From Paracoccus tibetensis (GTDB lineage: Bacteria > Pseudomonadota > Alphaproteobacteria > Rhodobacterales > Rhodobacteraceae): DNA of 64,000 nt. Shown here in pieces: positions 53,506-63,416 of this stretch (within the stretch, counting starts at the first letter, position 1; every line of letters begins with the position of its first letter). The notes under the pieces were generated by a model. That model had not been told where the DNA came from and ran no database searches. It worked only from the letters and a program-made list of their open reading frames with translations. The position numbers and the translations under genes were made by a program. The DNA lies in contig NZ_FMVT01000006.1 in NCBI RefSeq assembly GCF_900102505.1, forward strand, positions 1 to 64,000, written 5' to 3'.

Positions 53506-54560
53506 AGCCGGTCCTGGGCGCCGCTTCCCGTCAGCTCGGGAAGGGTCATCCGCTCGGCGCGCAGGCGCGTGTCGAGCTGCTCGGCGATGCGCGGGGCGAG
53601 CGAGAGGCCCTGGTAGATCAGCGCCGAGTAGATCTGCACGGCGCTCGCGCCGGCCCGCAGCTTCTGCCAAGCGTCTTCGGCGCTGGAGATGCCGCCGACG
53701 CCGATGATCGGGATGCTGCCATCGAGGGCGCGGTGCAATTGCGCCAGCACCCGCGTCGCGCGGGCAAAGACGGGCCGGCCCGAAAGGCCGCCGGCCTCGC
53801 CTGCATGAGGTCCCGTGATCCCGTCCCGCGACAGCGTCGTGTTGGTGGCGATCACCGCGTCGATGCCAAGGTCTCGCGCGACCGCCGCGACTTCCGCGAT
53901 CTCCCCATCAGACAAATCCGGCGCGATCTTCACGAAGATCGGGCGCCGCTGCGGCAGCGCGTCGCGCGCCGCCAGTACCCCCCCAAGCAATGCCGCCAGA
54001 GCCTTCGCCCCCTGCAGGTCCCGGAGGTTCTCCGTGTTGGGCGAGGATACATTGACCGTCAGGAAGTCCGCCGCTTCCCCTGCCACGCGCACCACCTCGG
54101 CGAAGTCCGCGGCCCGATCGGCGCTGTCCTTGTTCGCGCCGATGTTGAGGCCGACCGGCACGCCCGTCGGCCTCCGGCGCAGGCGCGCGGCAATCGCCCC
54201 GGCACCCTCGTTGTTGAAGCCGAAGCGGTTGATGATCGCCTGCTCTCCGGTCAGGCGGAAGAGGCGCGGCTTGGGGTTGCCCGGCTGAGGGCGCGGAGTC
54301 GCGGCGCCGACCTCGATGAAGCCGAAGCCGGCCCGCATCAGCGGCGCGACGACGCGGGCGTTCTTGTCGTAGCCCGCCGCCAGCCCCACCGGGTTCGGCA
54401 GATCAAGGCCGGCCACCTGCACACGCAGCAGATCGCTCGTCGGCGACTTGCCCGGCAGAGGCACCAGCCCCAACTCCAGCGCGCGGATCGAGAGGTCATG
54501 TGCCCGCTCCGGGTCCAGCCGGTGCAGGGCGGCGAGGCCGGCGCGCTCGATCAGCTTCAT
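53496..54560 (-). CDS. pyrD: Dihydroorotate dehydrogenase (quinone), class 2
   Basis: PyrD oxidises dihydroorotate to orotate with FMN and passes electrons to ubiquinone. The 354-residue product has [12 protein letters not shown], the catalytic Ser in [13 protein letters not shown] and the FMN-phosphate site [11 protein letters not shown]. The N-terminal helices mark the membrane-associated class 2. Overlaps the DUF952 gene by 4 nt. Confidence 0.94.
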   Translation of the reverse strand: MKLIERAGLAALHRLDPERAHDLSIRALELGLVPLPGKSPTSDLLRVQVAGLDLPNPVGLAAGYDKNARVVAPLMRAGFGFIEVGAATPRPQPGNPKPRLFRLTGEQAIINRFGFNNEGAGAIAARLRRRPTGVPVGLNIGANKDSADRAADFAEVVRVAGEAADFLTVNVSSPNTENLRDLQGAKALAALLGGVLAARDALPQRRPIFVKIAPDLSDGEIAEVAAVARDLGIDAVIATNTTLSRDGITGPHAGEAGGLSGRPVFARATRVLAQLHRALDGSIPIIGVGGISSAEDAWQKLRAGASAVQIYSALIYQGLSLAPRIAEQLDTRLRAERMTLPELTGSGAQDRLYR

Positions 54561-54892
54561 GCCAGCACTCCCAACACGTGGCCGTTTTCGCCCATCGGCA
54601 TATCGCGGCTCCAGACCACGTCGGTCATGCGCAGCGGGCGGTAGAGATGCGGGAACAGCGCGCCGCCGCGTGCCGTTTCCCACCGCAGGTCGGCCGCCAT
54701 GGCGTTTTCGCTGCAGGCGAGCAGCACCAGATCCCCCTCATCCGCGAAGTGCTTGCGCAGCGTGCCTTCGACCTGCTCGGCCGTGGACAGATGCACATAG
54801 CCGTCGGCCTCATCGACGGGGGCGCCGGCAGTCTCGCCCGCGCGCTTCAGCTCGGCCCACTCGGCCGGTCGGAGTATCTTGAACAGCAGCAT
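54557..54892 (-). CDS. DUF952 protein
   Basis: The 111-residue product has the DUF952 pattern [38 protein letters not shown] and LFPHLYRPL. Function unknown; often next to pyrD in this group. Confidence 0.87.
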   Translation of the reverse strand: MLLFKILRPAEWAELKRAGETAGAPVDEADGYVHLSTAEQVEGTLRKHFADEGDLVLLACSENAMAADLRWETARGGALFPHLYRPLRMTDVVWSRDMPMGENGHVLGVLA

Positions 54893-54933
54893 GGCTGCAT
54901 TTGCCGCGTCGCGCGGCACCCGGTCAAGGGCAG

Positions 54934-54951
54934 TGTCACCTCGCCGTCACG
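54934..54951 (+). promoter_or_regulatory. Candidate Pho box ahead of the 5'-nucleotidase gene
   Basis: GTGTCAC-CTCG-CCGTCAC: two 7-mers with the 11-nt period of PhoB sites, each 5 to 6 of 7 to CTGTCAY, about 83 nt upstream of the start. The spacer is not A/T-rich. Confidence 0.4.
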
Positions 54952-55033
54952 CAATATGTCCGCACGTTTGACAGCGCCCTGCGCCCTGCGCCATCTTCGG
55001 CTCTGACTTCATCAGGGCCGAAAGGACATCCGC

Positions 55034-56632
55034 ATGACCCGTCTTCTTGCCACCGCCTCCGCCTTTGCGCTGCTGGCCTCGGCCGCGCAGGCCGAAACGG
55101 TGCTGCACATCCTGCACACCAACGACGTTCACAGCCGGATCGAGCCGATCAACGCCTCGGACAGCACCTGCAGCCCCGAGCAGATCGAGGCGCAGGAATG
55201 CTTCGGCGGCATGGCGCGGCTGGCCACCAAGGTCGCCGAGATGCGCGCCGAGATCGAGGCGGCGGGCGAGCATGTGATCCTGCTGGATGCCGGCGACCAG
55301 TATCAGGGCTCGCTCTTCTACACGACCTACAAGGGCGAGGAGGTCGTCGAGTTCATGAACCTTCTCGGCTATGACGCGATGGCGGTCGGCAACCACGAGT
55401 TCGACGACGGCCCCGAGGGGCTGGCGGTGCTGCTGGACGGCGTCGATTTCCCGGTGATCTCCAGCAACATCGACGTCTCGCAGTCGAACGTGCTGGGGGA
55501 CCGGGTGCAGAAGCACGCGATCCTCGAGCTGGGCGACACGCGCGTCGGGATCGTCTCGGCGCTGGCGATGGACACGCCGGAAACCGCCTCGCCCGGCCCG
55601 AACGTGATCTTCCAGGACGACGCGGACAGCCTGGCCGCGGCGGTCGAGGAGCTGGAGGCCGAGGGCGTGGACAAGATCATCGCCCTGACCCATGTCGGCT
55701 ATCTGCGCGATCAGGACTTCGCGGCCGAGGTGTCCGGCCTCGATGCGGTCGTCGGCGGCCATTCCCACACGCTGCTGGGTGACATGGAGGGCGCGCAGGG
55801 CACCTATCCGACCATGGTCGAGGGACCGGACGGGCGCGAGGTGCCGGTCGTGCAGGCTTATGGTTACGCGAAATATCTCGGCCACCTGAAGCTGACCTTC
55901 GACGATGAGGGCAACGTCACTGCCGTCGAGGGCCAGCCGACCCTGCTCGATGCCTCGGTCGCCGAGGACGAGGGCGTCGCCGCGCGTGTGGCGGAAATGG
56001 CCCAGCCCATCGAGGAGCTGCGCGCCGAGGTGATCGGCCAGGCGAACGGCCCCATCGACGGCAGCCGCGAGACCTGCCGGGCGCAGGAATGCGAGATGGG
56101 CAACCTCGTCGCCGATGCCATGCTTGACCGCGTGGCGGGGCAGGGCGTCACCATCGCGATCCAGAACGGCGGCGGTCTGCGCGCCTCGATCGACGAGGGC
56201 GAGGTGACGATGGGCGAGGTCTACACCGTCCTTCCCTTCCAGAACACGCTGGCGACCTTCGAGCTGACCGGCGCGGGCGTCATCGAGGCGCTGGAGAACG
56301 GCGCCAGCCGCATCGAGGAGGCCGCGGGCCGCTTCTCGCAGGTGGCGGGGCTGCAATACACCGTAGACACGTCGGCCGAGGCGGGCGCGCGCGTCTCGGA
56401 CGTGATGGTGCGGAACGGCGAGGAATGGGTGCCCATCGACGAGGCGGCGACCTATCAGGTGGCCACCAACAACTACATGCGCGGCGGCGGTGACGGGTAT
56501 GACGTCTTCGCCGAGCAGGGCGAGAACGCCTATGATTTCGGCCCGGATCTGGCCGAGGTGGTGGCCGACTTCATCGCGGCGCAGGATGGCGGCTACACGC
56601 CCGCGCTCGACGGCCGCATCACGGTCAACTGA
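55034..56632 (+). CDS. UshA-type periplasmic 5'-nucleotidase / metallophosphatase
   Basis: The enzyme probably releases phosphate and nucleoside from extracellular nucleotides. The 532-residue product has a signal peptide (to about residue 20), the metal motifs HTNDVHSRIEPI, DAGDQYQG, GNHEFDDGPEG and GGHSHTLLG, and the C-domain pattern IQNGGGLRASIDEG. The candidate Pho box upstream fits phosphate control. Confidence 0.92.
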   Translation: MTRLLATASAFALLASAAQAETVLHILHTNDVHSRIEPINASDSTCSPEQIEAQECFGGMARLATKVAEMRAEIEAAGEHVILLDAGDQYQGSLFYTTYKGEEVVEFMNLLGYDAMAVGNHEFDDGPEGLAVLLDGVDFPVISSNIDVSQSNVLGDRVQKHAILELGDTRVGIVSALAMDTPETASPGPNVIFQDDADSLAAAVEELEAEGVDKIIALTHVGYLRDQDFAAEVSGLDAVVGGHSHTLLGDMEGAQGTYPTMVEGPDGREVPVVQAYGYAKYLGHLKLTFDDEGNVTAVEGQPTLLDASVAEDEGVAARVAEMAQPIEELRAEVIGQANGPIDGSRETCRAQECEMGNLVADAMLDRVAGQGVTIAIQNGGGLRASIDEGEVTMGEVYTVLPFQNTLATFELTGAGVIEALENGASRIEEAAGRFSQVAGLQYTVDTSAEAGARVSDVMVRNGEEWVPIDEAATYQVATNNYMRGGGDGYDVFAEQGENAYDFGPDLAEVVADFIAAQDGGYTPALDGRITVN

Positions 56633-56684
56633 GCCGCGCATCTGGCCGGTTGGCGGGCGACCGCCAATCGGCTAAGCGGCGGGG

Positions 56685-57284
56685 ATGGGACCGCACTTCC
56701 CCCTCGCGCCGCCCGGCGCCACCATCGGCCTTCTGGGCGGGTCCTTCGATCCCGCCCATGCGGCGCATCTGGCGATCAGCCGCACCGCCCTGCGGCGGCT
56801 GAAGCTGGACCGGGTGTGGTGGCTCGTCTCGCCCGGCAACCCGCTGAAGGCGCACGGCCCCGCGCCGCTTGCCGCCCGCATGGCGGCAGCACAGGCCCTT
56901 ACCCATGACCCCCGCATCGTCGTCACCGACATCGAGGCGCGGCTCGGCCTGCGCAAGACCGCCGACACCATCGCGGCCCTGCAGCGCCTTTATCCCGGCG
57001 CGCGCTTCGTCTGGCTGATGGGCTCGGACAACCTCGTGCAGTTCCACCACTGGGACCGCTGGCGCGAGATCGCGGCGGCGGTGCCGATCGCCGTGATGGC
57101 GCGCCCCGGCTCGCGCCTTGCGGCCCGCGGCGCCCCGGCCGCGCAGGTCCTGCGCCGCGCGCGCCTGCCCGAACACCGCGCGGCGCTGCTGGCGCGGATG
57201 GCGCCGCCCGCCTGGACGCTGCTGAACATGCCGATGTCGCCGCTCTCCTCGACCCAGATCCGCAACGGGGGCCGCCATGCTTGA
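56685..57284 (+). CDS. nadD: Nicotinate-mononucleotide adenylyltransferase
   Basis: NadD joins NaMN and ATP to form deamido-NAD in NAD synthesis. The 199-residue product has [17 protein letters not shown] (nucleotidyltransferase HxxH) and the C-terminal [11 protein letters not shown]. It overlaps the next gene by 8 nt. Confidence 0.93.
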   Translation: MGPHFPLAPPGATIGLLGGSFDPAHAAHLAISRTALRRLKLDRVWWLVSPGNPLKAHGPAPLAARMAAAQALTHDPRIVVTDIEARLGLRKTADTIAALQRLYPGARFVWLMGSDNLVQFHHWDRWREIAAAVPIAVMARPGSRLAARGAPAAQVLRRARLPEHRAALLARMAPPAWTLLNMPMSPLSSTQIRNGGRHA

Positions 57285-58656
57285 CCGCCGCATGTTCCTG
57301 GCCGCCGCCGCGGCCACGCTCGCCACCCCCGCCCTGGCCGAGCGCCGCCCGCCGCCGAAGCCCGCGCCCGATGCGCGGCGGCTGACCGCCCGGGTGCAGC
57401 TGCCGGGGCAGGTGGCCTTCGCGCTGCTGGGCCCGGACGGGCAGGCGGGGCCGCAGGACCTGGCGCTGGCGACGGCCGCCATTGCGCCGGCCTCGACGAT
57501 GAAGGCGATCACGGCGCTCTACGTCCTCGACCGCGTGGGGCCGGAGCGGCGCTTTCAGACGCAGGTGATCCGCGCAGGCGACATGCTCATCCTTGCCGGC
57601 GGCGGCGATCCGGTCCTCTCCACCGACGATCTCGGCGCGCTGGCCGCCCAGCTTGCCGCGCGCGGCGAGGCTGCCCCGGCGCGCTTCGGGGTCTGGGGCG
57701 GCGCGCTGCCCACTATCCCCCGCATCGCGCCCGAGCAGGCCGAGCACCTGCCCTACAACCCCGCCCTTTCGGGGATGATGCTGAACTTCAACCGCGTCCA
57801 TCTGGGCTGGACCCGCGCCGGCGAGATGAGCGTCGAGGCGCGCGGCGCCGCCGCCTCGCCCCGCGCCTTTACCATCACCGCCGCCGCTGCCAGCCAGCCG
57901 CAGCTCTTCGCCTATCGGCAGGAGGCGGCGCTGGAGCATTGGACGGTGCAGCGCGCCGCGCTCGGGGGCGGCGGCAGCCGCTGGCTGCCCGTCCGCCTGC
58001 CCGAGCTTCACGCGGGCGATGTCTTCCAGACCCTCTGCCGCGCGCGCGGCTTTGCCTTGCCCGCGCCCGAGGTGCTGGACCGCCTGCCGCAGGGCGAGGT
58101 GATCGCCCGCCATGACAGCCCGCTGGTCGGCGAGCTGATCCGCGACATGCTGCGCTATTCCACCAACATCACTGCCGAGGTGCTGGGCCTCCATGCCAGC
58201 GGCGCGCCGGACCTGCCGGCTTCGGGGCAGCGGATGCTCGGCTGGCTGAACGCGGCGGGCCTCGGGCAGGGGATGGTGCTGGCCGACCACTCCGGCCTCG
58301 GCGCGACGAGCCGGATGAGCGTCCTCGAGATGGCGCGGGTCATGGCCGGGCCGGGGCGCGAGATGAACCTCGCCTCGCTCCTGCGCCAGAACCCGCTCGA
58401 GGGCGACCCGAGCGGCGGGCCGATCCGCGGCGAGGTCGCGGCCAAGACCGGCACGCTCAACTTCGTCTCGAACCTCGCCGGCTTCGTCACCTCGCCCTCG
58501 GGACGGCAGGGGAGCTTCGCGATCTTCTGCGTCGATCCCGCCCGCCGCGACGCGGCCATCGGGCAGGAGATGCCTGCGGGCGTCAGCCAATGGACCCGCA
58601 GCGCCAAGGCGGTGCAGCGCGACCTGCTGGCGGCCTTTGCCGCGCGGCTGAGTTAA
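57277..58656 (+). CDS. dacB: D-alanyl-D-alanine carboxypeptidase/endopeptidase (PBP4 type)
   Basis: The 459-residue product is a peptidase S13 PBP with Ser73-x-x-Lys76 (PASTMKA), YSTN (SxN motif, YSTNITAE) and KTG ([13 protein letters not shown]). A Tat-like signal ([20 protein letters not shown]) targets it to the periplasm, where it trims or opens peptide crosslinks. The end overlaps the convergent TerB-like gene by 4 nt. Confidence 0.92.
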   Translation: MLDRRMFLAAAAATLATPALAERRPPPKPAPDARRLTARVQLPGQVAFALLGPDGQAGPQDLALATAAIAPASTMKAITALYVLDRVGPERRFQTQVIRAGDMLILAGGGDPVLSTDDLGALAAQLAARGEAAPARFGVWGGALPTIPRIAPEQAEHLPYNPALSGMMLNFNRVHLGWTRAGEMSVEARGAAASPRAFTITAAAASQPQLFAYRQEAALEHWTVQRAALGGGGSRWLPVRLPELHAGDVFQTLCRARGFALPAPEVLDRLPQGEVIARHDSPLVGELIRDMLRYSTNITAEVLGLHASGAPDLPASGQRMLGWLNAAGLGQGMVLADHSGLGATSRMSVLEMARVMAGPGREMNLASLLRQNPLEGDPSGGPIRGEVAAKTGTLNFVSNLAGFVTSPSGRQGSFAIFCVDPARRDAAIGQEMPAGVSQWTRSAKAVQRDLLAAFAARLS

Positions 58657-59075
58657 AGCGTCAGGTGCCGCACGCGAGATGAAAGCTCGATCGCGGCGGC
58701 ATGGAGGCGCCCGACGTTCAGCTGGTCACGGATCTCGGCCAGCATCTCGATCTCGTTTTCGTAAAGCCGCCCGTCCGCCGCCGCCACGTCGCAGGCCAGC
58801 GCGTAGGCGGTCTCGTAGAGCTTCTCGGGCAGCGCGTCGCGGATCAGCCCGAACAGGGCGTCCAGCCCGTCCTCTTCCTCGAAGAGGGTGATGACCGTCT
58901 GGCTGACCGCGCGGATGCGGTCCACGTCATAGGCGGCGAAGACCGGCGCGTGATCGACCATGCGCTGGATCGCGACCAGTTCCGACGTTCGCATCGTGCT
59001 GTCCGAGGCGGAAACGGCCACCATCACCGCGACCAGCGCGTCGCAGGGAGAGAGGGAGGGCAGGTCGATGGTCAT
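58653..59075 (-). CDS. TerB-like protein
   Basis: The 140-residue helical product shows the TerB-type pattern ALVAVMVAVSASDSTMRTSE and LACDVAAADGRLYENEIEML, with acidic residues that could bind a metal. The family is named from tellurite resistance, but the role of single copies is unknown. The ATG at 59075 follows ribosome-binding sequence GGAGCG. Confidence 0.78.
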   Translation of the reverse strand: MTIDLPSLSPCDALVAVMVAVSASDSTMRTSELVAIQRMVDHAPVFAAYDVDRIRAVSQTVITLFEEEDGLDALFGLIRDALPEKLYETAYALACDVAAADGRLYENEIEMLAEIRDQLNVGRLHAAAIELSSRVRHLTL

Positions 59076-59104
59076 GGGTCGCTCCGGATCGGTTCGGGCG
59101 CAGA

Positions 59105-59133
59105 TTATTGACGATCCCCGGGGCATTCAATAA
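59105..59133. promoter_or_regulatory. Symmetric promoter-like dyad between TerB-like gene and lysS
   Basis: TTATTGA-N15-TCAATAA centred on CCCCGGGG. Each strand offers a -35-like hexamer (TTGACG to the right, TTGAAT to the left) at 17 nt from a weak -10, so it may be a shared divergent promoter. Confidence 0.35.
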
Positions 59134-59163
59134 GCGGGCAGGGCTTTCACGAAGGAGAAGCCC

Positions 59164-60741
59164 ATGACCACCCTGCGCGACGCCGCGATTCAATCGAAGG
59201 CCTGGCCGTTCGAAGAGGCGCGCCGGGTGCTCAAGCGCTACGAGAAGGCGCCGCCGGAAAAGGGCTATGTGCTGTTCGAGACGGGCTACGGCCCCTCTGG
59301 CCTGCCGCATATCGGCACCTTCGGCGAGGTCGCGCGGACGACGATGATCCGCCGCGCCTTCCAGTTGATCAGCGACATTCCGACGCGCCTGATCTGCTTT
59401 TCCGATGACATGGACGGGATGCGCAAGGTCCCCGAGAACGTGCCGAACCAGGAGATGCTGCACGCGCATCTGCAACTGCCGCTGACGGCGGTACCGGACC
59501 CGTTCGGCACGCATGACAGCTTCGGCGGGCACAACAACGCCATGCTGCGCCGCTTCCTCGACACCTTCGGGTTCGACTACGAGTTCGTCAGCGCAACCGA
59601 ATACTACAAGAGCGGCCAGTTCGACGCCGTCCTGCTGCGCGCGGCCGAGAAATATGACGAGATCATGGCCGTCATGCTGGCGAGCCTGCGCGAGGAGCGG
59701 CAGCAGACCTATTCCTGCTTCCTGCCGATCAGCCCCAAGACCGGCCGCGTGCTCTACGTCCCGATCAAGAACGTGGACGCGAAGGCCGGCACGATCACCT
59801 TCGACGAGGACGGCGAAGAGGTCACGCTGCCCGTCACCGGCGGCAACGTGAAGCTGCAATGGAAGCCCGATTTCGGCGCCCGTTGGGCGGCGCTGGATGT
59901 CGATTTCGAGATGTATGGCAAGGACCACAGCACCAACACGCCGATCTATGACGGGATCTGCAAGATCCTGGGCGGGCGGCCGCCCGAGCATTTCACCTAT
60001 GAGCTGTTCCTCGACCAGCACGGGCAGAAGATCAGCAAGTCCAAGGGCAACGGCTTGTCCATCGACGAATGGCTGACCTATGCGTCCACGGAAAGCCTGT
60101 CCTACTTCATGTACCAGAAGCCGAAGACCGCCAAGCGGATGTATTTCGACGTCATCCCCAAGGCCGTGGACGAATATCACCAGCAGCTGCGCGCCTATCC
60201 GGACCAGTCGCCCGAGCAGCAGCTGGCCAATCCCGTCTGGCACATCCACGGCGGCGACGTGCCCGCCTCGGACATGGTGGTGCCGTTTCAGATGCTGCTG
60301 AACCTCACCTCGGTCGCGGGCGAGACGGGCAAGGACGGGCTTTGGGGCTTCATCCAGCGCTATGCGCCGGACGCATCGCCCGAGACGCATCCGGGCCTCG
60401 ACGCCGCAGCCGGCTTCGCGCTGCGCTACTATGCCGACTTCGTGGCCCCCGCCCGCGAGTTCCGCGCGCCGACGGACAAGGAGCGCGCGGCGATGGAGGA
60501 TCTGGAGGCGCGGCTGGCGGCATGGGACGAGCCGGTCGAGGCCGAGGCGCTGCAGACCATGGTCTTCGCGGTGGGCAAGGATCACAGCTTCGAGCCGCTG
60601 CGCGACTGGTTCGGCGCGCTCTACCAGGTGCTGCTGGGCGCCGATCAGGGGCCGCGCTTCGGCGGCTTCGTGGCGCTTTACGGCGTGGACGAGACGCGCG
60701 ACCTGATCCGCCGCGCGCTGGCCGGCGAGATGGCGGCCTGA
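59164..60741 (+). CDS. lysS: Lysyl-tRNA synthetase, class I (archaeal type)
   Basis: The 525-residue product charges tRNA-Lys, but is of the unrelated class I form found in archaea, spirochaetes and alphaproteobacteria. It has the HIGH-type motif His49-Ile-Gly-Thr ([10 protein letters not shown]) and the KMSKS-type motif 289-293 ([11 protein letters not shown]). GAAGGAG precedes the ATG. Confidence 0.96.
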   Translation: MTTLRDAAIQSKAWPFEEARRVLKRYEKAPPEKGYVLFETGYGPSGLPHIGTFGEVARTTMIRRAFQLISDIPTRLICFSDDMDGMRKVPENVPNQEMLHAHLQLPLTAVPDPFGTHDSFGGHNNAMLRRFLDTFGFDYEFVSATEYYKSGQFDAVLLRAAEKYDEIMAVMLASLREERQQTYSCFLPISPKTGRVLYVPIKNVDAKAGTITFDEDGEEVTLPVTGGNVKLQWKPDFGARWAALDVDFEMYGKDHSTNTPIYDGICKILGGRPPEHFTYELFLDQHGQKISKSKGNGLSIDEWLTYASTESLSYFMYQKPKTAKRMYFDVIPKAVDEYHQQLRAYPDQSPEQQLANPVWHIHGGDVPASDMVVPFQMLLNLTSVAGETGKDGLWGFIQRYAPDASPETHPGLDAAAGFALRYYADFVAPAREFRAPTDKERAAMEDLEARLAAWDEPVEAEALQTMVFAVGKDHSFEPLRDWFGALYQVLLGADQGPRFGGFVALYGVDETRDLIRRALAGEMAA

Positions 60742-60748
60742 GGCGCTG

Positions 60749-60770
60749 TTGCGCGGCCCCGGCCGCGCAA
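60749..60770 (+). other. Hairpin after lysS
   Basis: TTGCGCGGC-CCCG-GCCGCGCAA, a 9-bp stem with 4-nt loop 8 nt after the lysS stop and without U-tract. Could be a Rho-dependent terminator-associated or processing structure. Confidence 0.4.
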
Positions 60771-60879
60771 CGCACGCCCCGTTCAGCGCCCGTTAAAGGT
60801 TCATCAACTATTTCCTAACGGTCACGCGCAGGAGGTGCCCCCCTCCGGTGCCTTGGAAACGGCCGAGGGAGATGGACCG

Positions 60880-63174
60880 ATGAACATAGCGATCACGAAC
60901 GGCCTGCTGCTGATGCCGCCCGCCTTCCGGGCCGGCCTCGCCGCATGGTCCCGCAGCACCGGCGCGCCCGGCACGCCGACCTGGGCGCAGGCGCAGAACG
61001 CGGCCCTGGTGCCGGCCGACCAGGATTTCGGTGCCTGCCTCGAGATCGTCAAGCAGCAGACCACCACCAGCATCCGCTTCATGGGCGAGACGCCGATGAT
61101 CCCCGGCGTCTACCTGCGCGTCTCGGCGCGGGTCAAGGTCGTCGCGGGCGCGCTGGCGAGCGTGCGCATCGCGGGCTGGACCGGGGACGCGCAGCGCGCC
61201 GAGGTGACGGGCCTGACGACGACGGGGCGCACCATCGCGCTGCAGAACTATGGCGAGGTGGTCGAGGTCAGCGCCATCGTCGGCGTCGGCTCGCGTGCGG
61301 GCGTCGACATGAGCTGGGGCGTGCGTCCGGTCTACGGCCATTTCGGGCTGGACCTCGTCGGCGCCAATGGCGGCGCCTTCCGGATCGAGAGCGTCCGCAT
61401 CGAGGACATCACCGCCGCCTTCGTCCCCTCGCTGCTGGACTGGGTGGACGTGCGCGACTTCGGCGCGGTGGGCGACGGGGTGACGAACGACCGCTCGGCC
61501 TTCCTCGCGGCCGACCAGGCCAGCCGCGGCGGCTCGGTCCTCGTGCCCGAGGGGAACTTCTTCATCTCGGGTGATCTGTCGATCAGCAGCCGCATCCGCT
61601 TCCGCGGCCGGATCACCACCCCCGCAGCGACCCGGGTGGCCTTCCTGCAAAGTTTTGACTTTCCGACCTATGCCGACGCCTTCGGGGACGAGACCCTCGG
61701 GATGCAGAAGGCGCTGCAGGCGCTTCTGGGCTTCACCGACCATATCTCGCTGGACCTGCGCGGGCGCCGGGTGGACCTCGACGGTCCGCTGATGATGTCC
61801 GAGCTGGCGCCCAACATCACCGGCTTCTCGAACCGGCGGGTGATCCAGAACGGCTCGATCCAGGCCAAGCCCGGCCCGAACTGGGACACCGGCCGCTGGA
61901 GCAGCGTGGCGACCTACAACCCGGCCAATCCCGACGTGCTGACGAACGTCGCCAACGTCGCCGCGATCGAGGTCGGCAGCCGCGTCGTCGGCAATGGCGT
62001 CGGGCGCGAGGTCTACGTCAACGCCCGCAACATTGCCGAGCGCACGTTGACCCTGTCCCAGCCTCTGTTCGGGGGACCGGCCACGCGCACCTACACCTTC
62101 GAGCGCTACCGCTATCTCATCGACTTCTCGGGAATGAGCCAGATGGACCGGCTCAACTTCGCCAGCATCGACTTCGGCTGCGAGAGCATCGCCAGCGGCG
62201 TCATGCTCTGCGCCAAGGGCGAAATGATCCAGTTCACCGACTGCTACTTCACCCGCCCACGCGACCGCGGCATCACCTCGATCGGGCGCGGCTGCCAGGA
62301 CCTTCTGGTGGACAACTGCCAGTTCCTGTCCAACGACATGAGCGTGCCCGCCCAGCAGCGCACGACCATCGCGATCAACGTGAACGCGAACGACACCAAG
62401 ATCCGCAACAACCGCTTCGTGCGCTTCGCCCATTTCATGGTCGCCTGCGGCGGCGGGCACATCATCAGCGGCAACCACTGGTTCCAGGGCGACGGCTCGG
62501 GCGAGGGGCTGCGCTTCGCGGGCCTCGTGCTGACGCAGCCGAACGTGCAGACCACCGTCAACGGCAACTACATCGACAACGCCTCGATCGAGTGGACGAA
62601 CGAGCACAGCGCCTATCCCGCCTTCACCGGCACCGAGTTCAGCTTCGGCGGCCTGACGCTGACGGGGAACACCTTCCTCTGCTCGAACACCGTGCCGTGG
62701 TTCTCGTGGATCGTGGTGAAGCCCTACGGGCCGAACCACTTCATCCACGGGCTGAACGTGGTCGGCAACGTCTTCAAGGCGCTCTACGGCAGCATCACCC
62801 GGATCGACCGGGTGGACAGCTCGATCGCGGATCTCGACTACAACAACATGCGCAACCTGCAGTTCGAGGCAAATACCTTTAACGGCATTCAGACCTATGT
62901 CGCCAACCCGCTGATGATCCAGCACACGCAGAACACGGCGGCGGCGACCTGGACCATCCCCGTGATCGAGGGGCTGCCCTTCCAAGGCTGGACGAAGTCG
63001 GTGCAGTCGGTGGTGAACGAGACGGCGCTGACGACATCGAGCGGCGCGCGGCAGGACGTCGCGCCGGTGGTCAACGTGCAGGTGGGGGCGTCGCGGCGGC
63101 AGATCAGCCTGTCCTACGGCACGGCGCTGCGGGGGCGCGTCTGCCTCTACGTGCGGATGGACCGCCCGCAATAA
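60880..63174 (+). CDS. Beta-helix protein resembling the GTA tail fibre
   Basis: The 764-residue product has an N-terminal domain (residues 1-190, with PADQDFGACLEIVKQQ and MGETPMIPGVYLRVSARVKV) found in phage/GTA fibres, then a pectate-lyase-type right-handed beta-helix starting DVRDFGAVGDGVTNDRSAF, and a C-terminal segment GLPFQGWTKSVQSVV. It resembles the unlinked RcGTA fibre (rcc00171). It may replace or join g15 in receptor binding. The ATG at 60880 is preceded by GGGAGATGGACC. Confidence 0.68.
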   Translation: MNIAITNGLLLMPPAFRAGLAAWSRSTGAPGTPTWAQAQNAALVPADQDFGACLEIVKQQTTTSIRFMGETPMIPGVYLRVSARVKVVAGALASVRIAGWTGDAQRAEVTGLTTTGRTIALQNYGEVVEVSAIVGVGSRAGVDMSWGVRPVYGHFGLDLVGANGGAFRIESVRIEDITAAFVPSLLDWVDVRDFGAVGDGVTNDRSAFLAADQASRGGSVLVPEGNFFISGDLSISSRIRFRGRITTPAATRVAFLQSFDFPTYADAFGDETLGMQKALQALLGFTDHISLDLRGRRVDLDGPLMMSELAPNITGFSNRRVIQNGSIQAKPGPNWDTGRWSSVATYNPANPDVLTNVANVAAIEVGSRVVGNGVGREVYVNARNIAERTLTLSQPLFGGPATRTYTFERYRYLIDFSGMSQMDRLNFASIDFGCESIASGVMLCAKGEMIQFTDCYFTRPRDRGITSIGRGCQDLLVDNCQFLSNDMSVPAQQRTTIAINVNANDTKIRNNRFVRFAHFMVACGGGHIISGNHWFQGDGSGEGLRFAGLVLTQPNVQTTVNGNYIDNASIEWTNEHSAYPAFTGTEFSFGGLTLTGNTFLCSNTVPWFSWIVVKPYGPNHFIHGLNVVGNVFKALYGSITRIDRVDSSIADLDYNNMRNLQFEANTFNGIQTYVANPLMIQHTQNTAAATWTIPVIEGLPFQGWTKSVQSVVNETALTTSSGARQDVAPVVNVQVGASRRQISLSYGTALRGRVCLYVRMDRPQ

Positions 63175-63197
63175 CGCCCTCCGGTTGAACCCGAAAC

Positions 63198-63231
63198 GGC
63201 CCGTCGCGGAGCGTCCCGCGGCGGGCCTTTT
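63198..63231 (+). terminator. Rho-independent terminator after the fibre gene
   Basis: GGCCCGTCGCGG-AGCGTC-CCGCGGCGGGCC then TTTT. The stem is 12 bp with one G-U pair. Confidence 0.9.
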
Positions 63232-63239
63232 GCGTCGGC

Positions 63240-63416
63240 TGTGAAACGTTGACATGATCAGGCCTTTTCCTGTCAATTTGTTCACAAAAAAATTGTTTGC
63301 GTTAAATTACTTAACGCGCGTCGCCGAATGTGCTTAACATTCCTCCAGAGGCAGCTGTTCAAGCAGCAGGCCGACAGATGGCACGACCTGGGCCGGGGGC
63401 CCGGAGAGGGGGAAAG
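63240..63416. promoter_or_regulatory. AT-rich control region upstream of acs
   Basis: This AT-rich stretch holds TTGACA-N16-TGTCAA (about 63249-63276) and the inverted repeat GCGTTAA-ATTAC-TTAACGC (about 63299-63317). The repeat has the form of a regulator site. No specific factor is assigned. Confidence 0.45.

Noticed and set aside
60808..63285. Open frame of over 800 codons opposite the fibre gene
   Set aside because: Antisense shadow; the plus-strand frame has clear beta-helix motifs and a ribosome-binding site.
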